From assembly GCF_001667925.1 (NCBI RefSeq), contig NZ_LZJR01000053.1, positions 1 through 64,000 of the forward strand: 64,000 bases of DNA, in the 5' to 3' direction. This document shows, one piece after another, positions 17,701 to 26,188 of this stretch. The notes below the pieces were generated by a model. That model had not been told where the DNA came from and made no database searches. It saw only the letters and a list, made by a program, of their open reading frames with translations. Position 1 is the first letter of the stretch; every line of letters begins with the position of its first letter. A program made the position numbers and the translations under genes. The DNA is from Mycobacterium sp. E2479 (lineage in GTDB: Bacteria > Actinomycetota > Actinomycetes > Mycobacteriales > Mycobacteriaceae).

Positions 17701-19569
17701 ATGAAAGACGCTGATATCGGCCGGTGGGCCGACAGGGTGCTGTGCGCATTCGACATGCTGGATTCATTGAACAAGCCGGCGAATCTGCAGACGCTGTCTG
17801 AAGCAGTCGCCGCTCGGTTTGCGTCACAGTTCGACAAGGACGCCCGGCTGTATCGAGACAAGAAGCCGCATTGGCAGCACGATGTGGATGAGACGGTCGA
17901 GTACCTCATCGGTCGCCGACTGGTCGCGCGAATCCGGAGATCCAAGCAAGCTGCGCCGGCCGCCGAAACCGCCACGCTGCGGCTGACCAAAGCCGGTGTG
18001 GCGCAAGCTAAGGAGGCTTGCGAGCGGGCTAGCGGCGGTGATTACCAGGTGGCTTACATGGCGTCCCCAGCCGAACCGCCGACGCCCAAAGAGCAGTTGC
18101 TAACGGGCGTGATTACACCGCCGCTACGCGAGAAAATGAAAGCCTTGCCATGGAAGGGCCAGCCGGAGCCGCTTGGCGTGATGATTGAACTGAATTCACG
18201 GTTTTACGCCGGCGCGCAGGCAGCACGCGAACGCGTCGCCGCGCTGTGGCAGATGATCGGGGCCACTGACCCGCCGTTGGCGGTCGGCGACCAGTACCTG
18301 ACCGGCGATTTGGTGGCCGGTCAAATTGAGAGCCTGGTGTCCGCCGATGCCGCGGCCCTCGATTGGCCGATGCGTGCGATATTCCGAATCTGGCCAGATT
18401 TCGAGGCGCACCCGCAGATTGACGGGTCGTCGGCGACGATCAAGGCCCGAGCGGCGCAACGCTCGTTTGAAAGCTTCGGCGACGGGATCGTCTGGGCGGT
18501 CATCGATTCCGGTATCCAGGCCGACCACCCGCATTTCAGCGGGTTTGCAACATTGACCGACGCTTCGGTGGCCGATCTGCACCGGGATTTCACCGCCAAC
18601 AGCGACGAACCTAGCCTTGCTCTCGTCGACGACAATGGGCACGGTACGCATGTCGCGGCGATCATCGCCGGCGGCCTGCAGAACTGGCAGCCTGCCTCAG
18701 GCGACCACAAGGTGGTTGTCGGTGAAAAGCGCTTCAATGCCGCCTCGCCCGACGACGCGTTCCCGATCATCCAGCCGCGCGAGATCAGCGACATCAATCG
18801 GCTGTCCGGCATGGCGCCACACGCAAAGCTGGTCAGCCTCAAAGTTCTCGGTGAAGGCGATCTAGCGGCCCGGGTAGGCCGGGTCATGCGGGCGTTAACC
18901 TACGTGCGTGAGCGCAACGCCGCCAGCGACAAAGTTCCGCGCATCCACGGCGTAAACCTCAGCCTCGGCTACGAGTTCGCCGCCGAATGGTTCGCCTGCG
19001 GGCAGAGCCCATTGTGTGTGGAAGTCGACAAGGTCGTGCGGTCCGGCGTGGTAGTCGTGGCAGCGGCAGGCAACACGGGATACGTCACGCTGAACCCAAA
19101 ATTCGCCGACGTCACCAGGTTCAGCGCGGGAGTGACCATCAACGACCCTGGCAACGCCGAGCGCGCAATAACCGTCGGCTCGACACACCGCGATTCCCCA
19201 CACACCTTCGGCGTGTCCTACTTTTCCTCGAGAGGGCCGACGGGAGACGGCCGGGCCAAGCCGGATCTGGTAGCCCCTGGCGAACGGATCACGTCCGCGG
19301 CCGCCGGTCAGAACCTGCGCAACATGCAGGACGCCCATCTCGAGGATCTCACCGGGGCTGCGGTGTATATGGAGGACAGCGGCACCAGCATGGCCGCACC
19401 ACACGTCTCGGGTGCCATCGCGGCATTCCTGTCGGTGCAGCGCGAAATGATTGGCAAACCCGAGGAAGTCAAGAAGATCTTTGTGGAGTCGGCGATCTCG
19501 CTGGGCCGCGAACGGGCCTTCCAGGGCGCCGGCATGGTCGATCTGATGCGCGCGCTCCAATCGGTCTGA
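17701..19569 (+). CDS. Intracellular subtilisin-like (S8) serine protease with N-terminal winged-helix-like domain
   Basis: A 622-residue protein. The catalytic triad is complete: Asp in WAVIDSGIQADHPHF (about residue 268), His in NGHGTHVAAIIAGG (about 317) and Ser in DSGTSMAAPHVSG (about 564), with the oxyanion Asn in VVVAAAGNTGYV. The N-terminal 115 residues are helical with a likely winged-helix (DVDETVEYLIGRRLVARIRR followed by a LRLTKAGVAQA wing). No signal peptide or membrane helix was seen, so it acts in the cytoplasm. The ATG at 17701 has AAGGAT upstream. It lies 39 bp upstream of an alpha/beta hydrolase that has no other partner; the two form a stand-alone cassette. Function unknown; a defence or toxin-like protease role is an inference. 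Confidence 0.8.
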   Translation: MKDADIGRWADRVLCAFDMLDSLNKPANLQTLSEAVAARFASQFDKDARLYRDKKPHWQHDVDETVEYLIGRRLVARIRRSKQAAPAAETATLRLTKAGVAQAKEACERASGGDYQVAYMASPAEPPTPKEQLLTGVITPPLREKMKALPWKGQPEPLGVMIELNSRFYAGAQAARERVAALWQMIGATDPPLAVGDQYLTGDLVAGQIESLVSADAAALDWPMRAIFRIWPDFEAHPQIDGSSATIKARAAQRSFESFGDGIVWAVIDSGIQADHPHFSGFATLTDASVADLHRDFTANSDEPSLALVDDNGHGTHVAAIIAGGLQNWQPASGDHKVVVGEKRFNAASPDDAFPIIQPREISDINRLSGMAPHAKLVSLKVLGEGDLAARVGRVMRALTYVRERNAASDKVPRIHGVNLSLGYEFAAEWFACGQSPLCVEVDKVVRSGVVVVAAAGNTGYVTLNPKFADVTRFSAGVTINDPGNAERAITVGSTHRDSPHTFGVSYFSSRGPTGDGRAKPDLVAPGERITSAAAGQNLRNMQDAHLEDLTGAAVYMEDSGTSMAAPHVSGAIAAFLSVQREMIGKPEEVKKIFVESAISLGRERAFQGAGMVDLMRALQSV

Positions 19570-19608
19570 GCAGACCGCAATCCAACACCCAAGACAGGAC
19601 ACCCAGAA

Positions 19609-20967
19609 ATGACCGACACCATCGCCAATCGCCCCATCTGGCGTCTTCTGTTCGACAAGGACGGCGACCCGGACCCGCAGACATTGACTGAGTTGAAGGA
19701 GGGCATCGCCGCCAATCAATATACCGATCTGGTGATATTTTCCCACGGCTGGAATAACGATGAGAAGACGGCAAAATCATTGTACGACAGGTGGTTCGCG
19801 CTCCTAGCCGATCAGATCGACCCGACCATCAAGGCGGGATTCGTCGGCATTCGCTGGCCCTCTCAACTCTGGCGTGATGAACCGATACCCGACTTTGCAG
19901 CGCCCTCGCAACCCACGCCCGGCGGCACCGCAGCGCTGGCCAAACAGTCGACCGTTGCAGCGGGACCGCCCACCATCGACCCACTGCAACTAGAAGAGCT
20001 CAAAAAGATTTTCCCGGACGGCGCTGCACAATTGGACACGATCGCCGCCCTGCTGACCCAGGTGCCGTCACAAGATCGGGTAAACGCGCTCTTCAACGCA
20101 ATGCGCGAATTCAGTAGCGCGACCGCGACCGGCTTCAACGACGGTGAAGAAGCCAAGAAGTCCGATCAGCCCGGAATGCTTCGCGCCGACCAAAATCCGA
20201 ATCTCGTGTTCGGCAAGTTCTATGACAAGCTTGTCGAGTCCGGTGTCGACTTCAGTAGTGGCGGCGGAACGGCCGGCCTCACAGACCTCGCGAAGAAGCT
20301 CCTTTACGGTGCCAAGGAGACGCTGCGACAACTGACGTACTGGCAGATGAAGAACCGGGCCGGCGTGGTCGGCAAAGACGGGCTCGGGCCGGTCATCACA
20401 CAGCTTGCCGGCCAGTTCGATGGGCTGCGTATTCATCTGATCGGGCACAGCTTTGGCGCTCGGCTGGTCTCTTTCGCGCTCGCCGGACTACCGACGAGCG
20501 GCCCGTCGCCGGTACGGGCGGTCACGCTGTTGCAGGGCGCCTACTCACGATTCGCTTTCAGCGATTCGCTGCCGTTCTTAACCGCGCTGGAAAAGCCGCG
20601 TGCCGGTGCGCTAGCTGGCCGGCTAAACCGCATAAACGGACCGATGACCGTCTGCTTTTCAAAGCACGACCGAGCGCTGGGTATCTTCTACCCGCTGGCG
20701 TCCATGTCCGTCGGTGACGACGCAGCCGCACTGTGGGACCCGTTGGGGCGCTGGCGCGCCATGGGGTCTGATGGCGCGTTCGGGGCCGCCCCCCAACCAC
20801 TGAAAGGGACCGGCTCAGAATACCCGTTCGAGACGGGTAAGATTCTGAATCTGGATGCCTCCGACGTTGTCACGCAAGGCAATTCCCCTTCCGGTGCGCA
20901 CAGCGACATCTTCTACCCCCAGCTGGCCTGGGTGGCCGCCGCCGCAGGCGGCCTGAACCCCAAGTAG
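19609..20967 (+). CDS. Alpha/beta hydrolase paired with the S8 protease
   Basis: A 452-residue cytoplasmic hydrolase. The N-terminal core shows LVIFSHGWNNDEKTA (oxyanion region, about residue 45) and the nucleophile elbow HLIGHSFGARLVSFAL (about residue 280), in a DUF900-like alpha/beta arrangement. A roughly 170-residue insertion (PGGTAALAKQS through AKKLLYGAKETLRQL) separates the strands and may form a lid or partner-binding domain. The likely catalytic His is in SGAHSDIFYP near the C terminus. It is not a typical lipase of the LipN type. It lies directly downstream of the subtilisin-like gene, with no other gene in the unit. Confidence 0.7.
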   Translation: MTDTIANRPIWRLLFDKDGDPDPQTLTELKEGIAANQYTDLVIFSHGWNNDEKTAKSLYDRWFALLADQIDPTIKAGFVGIRWPSQLWRDEPIPDFAAPSQPTPGGTAALAKQSTVAAGPPTIDPLQLEELKKIFPDGAAQLDTIAALLTQVPSQDRVNALFNAMREFSSATATGFNDGEEAKKSDQPGMLRADQNPNLVFGKFYDKLVESGVDFSSGGGTAGLTDLAKKLLYGAKETLRQLTYWQMKNRAGVVGKDGLGPVITQLAGQFDGLRIHLIGHSFGARLVSFALAGLPTSGPSPVRAVTLLQGAYSRFAFSDSLPFLTALEKPRAGALAGRLNRINGPMTVCFSKHDRALGIFYPLASMSVGDDAAALWDPLGRWRAMGSDGAFGAAPQPLKGTGSEYPFETGKILNLDASDVVTQGNSPSGAHSDIFYPQLAWVAAAAGGLNPK

Positions 20968-21082
20968 GCGCCCACGTGCGAGGGCCGTGCCCGAGACATC
21001 AGTTGCAACAGAGGTTTGGCCAAGACAAGCCAGTCGCCCGTGTCGCCGCGGACAACCCAGGACCGGGCCAGACGATCAGGCG

Positions 21083-22006
21083 TCAGGAGTCGTACGCCCG
21101 TAACAGCGCCCGCGTGCGTGCCCGGCCCTCCAGCGACGGATCGAAGGCCGCGGCGACGTACTCGTCGACGCCCGCGGCGCGCAATTCGTCGAGCCGGCCG
21201 CGGACGGTGTCCTCGTCGCCGATGATGGCGGCGTCCTGTGGCCCCGCGTAACCCTCGCGGTCGAGCATCGCGCGGTATGACGGCAGTTGCCCATAGATGG
21301 CGAACTGTTCGGCCGCCTGCTTGCGGGCGGCGTCGACGTCGTCGGTAACACTGACCGGCAGCGACGCGGCGACGCGCACCTCGCCCTCGCGTCCGGCGTC
21401 GGCGGCCGCCTGGCGCAGCGTGGGCGCGACGTGCTCAGCCAGTGTTTTCGGACCGGTCATCCAGGTGCAGGTGCCCGACGTGCGCCGCCCCGCGACCTTC
21501 AGCAGCTGGGGGCCCAGCGCCGCGATGTAGACGTCGGGCCGCGGCGCCCCCGGGATCATCAGGGCGCCCCGAGTGGTCACCGTCTCCCCCGTCGCGTCAG
21601 CGCGTTCACCGGCCAACAGGGGCAGTAGCCCGTCGAGGAATTCATTCAGCCTTCGCACCGGCTTGTCCCACGGAATGCCCCACATTCCTTCGGTGACCGC
21701 CTGGTGGGTCATGCCGAGCCCGAGCGTGAACCGCCCACCCGAGGCGAGGCTCAGCGTCAGAGCGCGCTGCGCCATCTGCATCGGATGCTGGTTTTGGATC
21801 GGTACCACGCCGCTGGCCACCTCGATCGTGTCGACCACGTGCAGCGCAATCGCCAAGACCATGAGAAGGTCTGGCTCGTAGGGCAATTGACTCATCCACA
21901 CACGATTGAAACCTTCGTCGCGAAGCGTCGTGAGGTTGGCGATCGTCGCGTCAATCGGCGATTGGCTGCCGGATCCGCTGAGTTGCCCGAACATAGAGAC
22001 CTGCAT
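21083..22006 (-). CDS. F420-dependent LLM-class oxidoreductase
   Basis: A 307-residue luciferase-like TIM-barrel enzyme. Typical segments are GFNRVWMSQLPYEPDLL, the VASGVVPIQNQHPM strand, GRFTLGLGMTHQAV and a C-terminal GDEDTVRGRLDELRAAGVDEY helix. This subgroup in mycobacteria generally uses coenzyme F420 rather than FMN; the substrate is unknown. I prefer the ATG at 22006 because AAAGGAG lies 10 bp before it; a GTG at 22015 would be too close. It is monocistronic and downstream of the protease cassette in opposite orientation. Confidence 0.8.
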   Translation of the reverse strand: MQVSMFGQLSGSGSQSPIDATIANLTTLRDEGFNRVWMSQLPYEPDLLMVLAIALHVVDTIEVASGVVPIQNQHPMQMAQRALTLSLASGGRFTLGLGMTHQAVTEGMWGIPWDKPVRRLNEFLDGLLPLLAGERADATGETVTTRGALMIPGAPRPDVYIAALGPQLLKVAGRRTSGTCTWMTGPKTLAEHVAPTLRQAAADAGREGEVRVAASLPVSVTDDVDAARKQAAEQFAIYGQLPSYRAMLDREGYAGPQDAAIIGDEDTVRGRLDELRAAGVDEYVAAAFDPSLEGRARTRALLRAYDS

Positions 22007-22258
22007 GACCACCACGCTCCTTTGCCTCGCCCTTCCGCGGTGAACGGTTTTCGTCGTTCGACTCTACGGCCAGGTTCCTCCCAAGCGGCGACAATCGCGC
22101 CTTCCGGCCCCCGCGGTGGCCGGCCAGTCGGTCAGTGCATGCGAAACGCCTTGTTCTACATCGGTATCGCGGCGGCCGATCGCGCCGATGGGCGCGCATT
22201 TCCCATTACACCCTACGGACAGTGGTGGCGTTCCCCACATCGCCGGGGCCGGGCACGA

Positions 22259-23707
22259 TCACAACAGTGGAGCAATCCATCGCAGCCGGGTGCCCTTGCC
22301 GTCGGCGCTGCCGACTTCGATTGTGCCTCCCGCCCGTTCGACCCGCCGGCGCAATGTCATCAGGCCGGCTTCGGTGATGTCGTGAGGCAACCCTTTTCCG
22401 TTATCGACGACGTCGATGCACAACTCGTCGCCGACCTCGACGGCAATCGTGAGCTTGGTCGCCGCGGCGTGCCGTACCGCGTTGTTGATCGCTTCCGTGA
22501 CAACGGCTTCGGCTTCTTCGGCCAACGCGCCCTCAACCACCGAAAGCGGTCCTTTGTATTGAACGGTGGTAGCCAAATTTTCCGAAAGCCGGCCGATCAC
22601 CTCGTCTAAACGCTGGCGTAATCCGGTGACGTCGGTGGATTTACGACGCAGGTCGAAGATTGCGGTGCGAAAATCCTGCACCACCGCGTGGAGATCGTCG
22701 ACCGCCGTGTTGAGGCGTTCCTGTACTTCGACCGAACGTGCCCGCATGATGGTGCCCTGAAGCGCGAGGCCGACGGCGAAGACACGCTGAATCGCGTGGT
22801 CTTGTAAATCGCCGGCGATACGGTCGCGCTCGGCTAGCACTTCGGCCTGGGCTCGGGTCTGGGTGAGCTCGGCCTGGAGTGCCAACTGCTGGGTGATATC
22901 GCGGATGGCCGCCGATACCATCACTCCCTGCTCGGTCTGCAATGGGCTGAGGCTTACGTCGACCGGGAACGCGGTCCCGTCGCGACGCTGCCCCCAGAGC
23001 TGCAGACCGGCCCCCATGCGCCGCGCCGCCGGCTTGTCGAAGAAGCCGGCCCGGTGCCGTTGGTGGGCGTCACGCAGCCGGGGCGGGATCAGCATCTCAA
23101 TTTCCCTGCCGAGCAAATCTTCGCGCTGGTAGCCGAACATCTGATCGGTTCGCGCGTTGGCAAGCATGATGCGGCCGTCCGGCCCGACGATAACCATCGC
23201 GTCGGGAGCCGACTCGAGCAAAGCGTGGAACATGGTTTCGGCTCGCTGGTGCTCGGCGGTCACATCTCGCATCACTTTAGTGAAACCGGTGACGGCGCCC
23301 ACCTCGCCTTTTATCACGGCCAGCACCACCCCGGCGCGAAACCGCCGACCGTCCTTGCGCACCCGCCAGCCTTCGAACTCGATACGTCCGGACTCACGGG
23401 CCGCGGCCAACTCGCGGTCGGCCAGACCGGCGGCGCGGTCCTCTTCCGTGTACAACATCGACACAGGTTGATCGAGCGTTTCCACCACCGAGTACTTCAT
23501 CATCGCCTGTGCGCCCGGGCACCAGCGGACTATGTCACCGCTCGCACTGAGCTGGACGATGGCGTAATCGGTGATCACGTCAACCATGGCGTCAACATCA
23601 AAGAGACGCTCCCGCAAGCTCTTGTTCAGCAATGCCGCGCTCACATAGCGTTCGGCGCTGGGCGATGTCATCAGGGCTGGCCCCTCTTTCGTTGCGTCGA
23701 ACTGCAC
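22259..23707 (-). CDS. PAS-PAS sensor kinase-like protein of the DevS type, phospho-acceptor His replaced
   Basis: A 482-residue protein with two PAS domains (about residues 35-155, ending TGFTKVMRDVTAEHQRAE, and about 160-280), then a dimerisation region and an HATPase domain (VTEAINNAVRHAAATKL N-box; VDNGKGLP G-box). The dimerisation helix reads IAGDLQDHAIQRVFAVGL and is clearly related to DevS (IAHDLHDHVIQRLFA in this window), but the phospho-acceptor His of DLHD is Gln (CAA codon). It may not autophosphorylate, or may use the next His. It lies 127 bp downstream of the WS/DGAT stop and may be the last gene of that operon. The start at 23707 is uncertain; Met-13 is also possible. Confidence 0.75.
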   Translation of the reverse strand: MQFDATKEGPALMTSPSAERYVSAALLNKSLRERLFDVDAMVDVITDYAIVQLSASGDIVRWCPGAQAMMKYSVVETLDQPVSMLYTEEDRAAGLADRELAAARESGRIEFEGWRVRKDGRRFRAGVVLAVIKGEVGAVTGFTKVMRDVTAEHQRAETMFHALLESAPDAMVIVGPDGRIMLANARTDQMFGYQREDLLGREIEMLIPPRLRDAHQRHRAGFFDKPAARRMGAGLQLWGQRRDGTAFPVDVSLSPLQTEQGVMVSAAIRDITQQLALQAELTQTRAQAEVLAERDRIAGDLQDHAIQRVFAVGLALQGTIMRARSVEVQERLNTAVDDLHAVVQDFRTAIFDLRRKSTDVTGLRQRLDEVIGRLSENLATTVQYKGPLSVVEGALAEEAEAVVTEAINNAVRHAAATKLTIAVEVGDELCIDVVDNGKGLPHDITEAGLMTLRRRVERAGGTIEVGSADGKGTRLRWIAPLL

Positions 23708-23834
23708 CGATGCTACCTTCCTGACCCATGCTTCATCTGGGGATTCCCACCGGCCAATTCACCGAATCCCCGCCCGGCGCTCTCACCGCGGGAAACGAAC
23801 TGGGTCAGTGAATCACGATGTCTGGGACGCTCGT

Positions 23835-25253
23835 TCACGTTGAGGCCTTCACTCTTGACGGTCCGGTCTTCGCGGCGCCTCTACGCCGCCGGTTGCCGCC
23901 GGCTCTCGTCAATCGCTCGACACCGTCTTCAATCCCACTCGCGAGGGTCTCGATGTCGGGAGCGGTGTCATAATCGGCGGTGATGCCGAAGACGAAGGCG
24001 TCGGCGTAACTCACCATCGCTATGCCGGTGCGCAGTCGAAGAGCGATCGGCGGAATAGGCAGCACTTCCAGCACCCGGCGCCCCATCAATCGCTGCTGAC
24101 CTCGGGGCCCGGGGACATTCGTGGCCAAGGCGACAACCGCTCGTTGGGGCAGCCGCATCAGCAACCGAATCGTCCACGCAGACAGGGCGAACGGGACACG
24201 CCTGACAGCTGAAAGCACAGCGCTACCTCCTTGGCTTTGGCCGCTCGCTTTGGCCCGATTGAGCCGATCATGCACCAGCAGCAGTTGCTTCACCGGATCT
24301 TCCTCGTCGACCGGCAGCAGCGGCAACATGGCCGAAACCCGATTGTCGGCGACGTTGAGCTGGTCAATCGGACGGACCGAAACCGGAACCAGCGTTCGCA
24401 GTGAGTCCCGGCCGGGCTGCTCACCGCGCCGGAGCAAGAGAGCACGATAACTGCTGGTAACCGCAGCCAACGCAACGTCATTCACTGTCACACCGAATTG
24501 CTTGGACACTTTCTGCATGTCGGCCAAGCGAACGCGGGCCGCACTGTACCGTCGCATCGTCGTGACCTGTCCGTTGAGTGACGATTCCGGGGCGGGGACG
24601 AGCAGACTGGCCGCGAGTTCGGCCGCACCCACCGCAATGTGCTCGGCGGCGGCTGCGCCGCCGATGGCGCCTCGTCCGATCTCACCCACCCAGTTCAACG
24701 GGTTTAGGCCTGGTTTCGCGGCACCCGGCTCATGCCTGGCCGACCGCCGCGCCGCGTGGATGTTTTCGGCGAAGCTGCCGCCGCTGTCACCGTCGCCGAA
24801 TTTCGCCATCAGCTGCGTCGCGGCGATACCGTCGGCGATGCAGTGGTGAATCTTGGTCAGCACCGCCCACCGGTCGTCACTCAGCCCTTCGACCAGCCAG
24901 CAGTCCCACAGTGGCCTTTCGCGATCAAGGCGTCGTTCCATCAAAGTGGCGATCGCCTCGAACAGTTCGGTATCGCCCCCGGGGTGCGGAAGCGCCAACC
25001 GATGGACGTGCCGCGAGATGTCAAAGTGGGGGTCATCGACCCATTCGGGCGGGCGCAGATCGAGCGGATGAGTCCGCAGCACCTGCTTGAATCGCTTGAT
25101 TGCCGGCATCCGTTCGGCGACAGTGGAAACGAACTCGCCGTAGCTTGGGAGCGGCCCCTCCACGACCGAGACAGCGCCCACGGCGAGGCTCACGTGCGGG
25201 TCGGAGTCTTCCGCCTCGAGGAAACCCGCGTCCAAGGCAGTCAGTTGCTCCAT
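23835..25253 (-). CDS. WS/DGAT wax ester synthase/diacylglycerol acyltransferase
   Basis: A 472-residue acyltransferase of the mycobacterial Tgs family. It starts MEQLTALDAGFLEAEDSD, as typical, and has the catalytic HHxxxDG motif as KIHHCIADGIAA (about residue 135). The second half shows PLRTLVPVSVR-type and ATNVPGPRGQQRLMGRRV motifs. It transfers a fatty acyl group from acyl-CoA to diacylglycerol or a long-chain alcohol to make triacylglycerol or wax esters. It overlaps the upstream KAS III gene by 13 bp, so it belongs to the PEP-synthase/KAS III operon and probably uses products of that pathway. Confidence 0.85.
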   Translation of the reverse strand: MEQLTALDAGFLEAEDSDPHVSLAVGAVSVVEGPLPSYGEFVSTVAERMPAIKRFKQVLRTHPLDLRPPEWVDDPHFDISRHVHRLALPHPGGDTELFEAIATLMERRLDRERPLWDCWLVEGLSDDRWAVLTKIHHCIADGIAATQLMAKFGDGDSGGSFAENIHAARRSARHEPGAAKPGLNPLNWVGEIGRGAIGGAAAAEHIAVGAAELAASLLVPAPESSLNGQVTTMRRYSAARVRLADMQKVSKQFGVTVNDVALAAVTSSYRALLLRRGEQPGRDSLRTLVPVSVRPIDQLNVADNRVSAMLPLLPVDEEDPVKQLLLVHDRLNRAKASGQSQGGSAVLSAVRRVPFALSAWTIRLLMRLPQRAVVALATNVPGPRGQQRLMGRRVLEVLPIPPIALRLRTGIAMVSYADAFVFGITADYDTAPDIETLASGIEDGVERLTRAGGNRRRRGAAKTGPSRVKAST

Positions 25254-26188
25254 TGGTCCCCCTTCCGGGCCGTTTTCTCTGATTCAGAGACCGCGAATAT
25301 GGATGGCGGTTGGCGGTAGAGAGCGGCACCGCCGGTACCGCCGGCACCGGCGGCGACGAAAAGGACCTGAGCACCGATGGATAGTGTTTCGGCTTGCGCA
25401 CCGAAGGCGGCCGCCAGCGCGGCTGTGTGCATATGCTGATCGTCGGCCACGATGATCTTGTCCACTGGCACCCCGAGCTTTTCGCTGAGCAAGGTGTGGT
25501 ACCCGTGGCGCGAGGGCGCCGCGACTATCGCGTCGACCTCAGCCAGATCCGCCGATTGGGCTTCGAGGCATTCGTGCACCGCCGACGCGGCCGCCACAAC
25601 GAACCGGTCATCCATGTCATCCGATTGCTCGAATCGCAGCACGTTGCGTGAGTCGGCGAATCCCACTGTGGCGGTGAGGCTCTGGACGTCTCCTGCCGAC
25701 TCGTCAGCCGCCGACCACGATACCGGACCCAAACCGTAGTTCTCGTCGGTCCACCGACAAAGCAGGGCGGCGCCGGCGGCCGAAAACGGAAACTGCTCGC
25801 TCATTCCGTGTCCGGGATCGGCATCGCTGGCCACGATGAGCGCCAGCTGGACAGCACGTGACCTCAAAAAGCCATCGACGATCTGCAGCGCGGTGAGCAC
25901 CCCGCAAGCGCCATTGGCGATGTCGAAAGAAAATGTGCCGTGGGCACCGATGTGCGGATCTTCAGGATTCGCCCCGATGTCGTCTTGGATCAGCGCCGCC
26001 AATGCCGGTTCTCCGAGATTTCGGTCGCGATAGATCCCAGCGTTGACAACAAGATCGAGTTCGTCGGGGTCGCGACCGGCCCGCTGCAGGCAGTCCTTTG
26101 CGGCAGCCACGGCCAGGTGCAGCGCGCTGTGCCGATCACGCCACCACCGCGGGTGCGCGACGGCAACTCGATCAATGATCGTGCCCAT
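25241..26188 (-). CDS. KAS III-like condensing-enzyme homologue, catalytic His/Asn not evident
   Basis: A 315-residue thiolase-fold protein. The nucleophile Cys is kept (FDIANGACGVLTAL, about residue 94). The positions where KAS III carries its His (usually in an HQ-x-N motif) and Asn (NTxSAS) read APSRHGYHTLLSEKLG and DQHMHTAALAAAF, so both look replaced or displaced. It is also shorter than the preceding KAS III (367 residues). It overlaps that gene by 17 bp and the WS/DGAT gene by 13 bp. A heteromeric partner of the active KAS III, as PqsB is for PqsC, is a plausible role; a priming or acyl-transfer function is the alternative. Confidence 0.7.
   Translation of the reverse strand: MGTIIDRVAVAHPRWWRDRHSALHLAVAAAKDCLQRAGRDPDELDLVVNAGIYRDRNLGEPALAALIQDDIGANPEDPHIGAHGTFSFDIANGACGVLTALQIVDGFLRSRAVQLALIVASDADPGHGMSEQFPFSAAGAALLCRWTDENYGLGPVSWSAADESAGDVQSLTATVGFADSRNVLRFEQSDDMDDRFVVAAASAVHECLEAQSADLAEVDAIVAAPSRHGYHTLLSEKLGVPVDKIIVADDQHMHTAALAAAFGAQAETLSIGAQVLFVAAGAGGTGGAALYRQPPSIFAVSESEKTARKGDQWSN

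Noticed and set aside
22800..22830. The His following Gln in DLQDHAIQ as the phospho-acceptor
   Set aside because: In DevS the corresponding second His coexists with the phosphorylated one, so its presence here does not show activity; left as an open possibility only.
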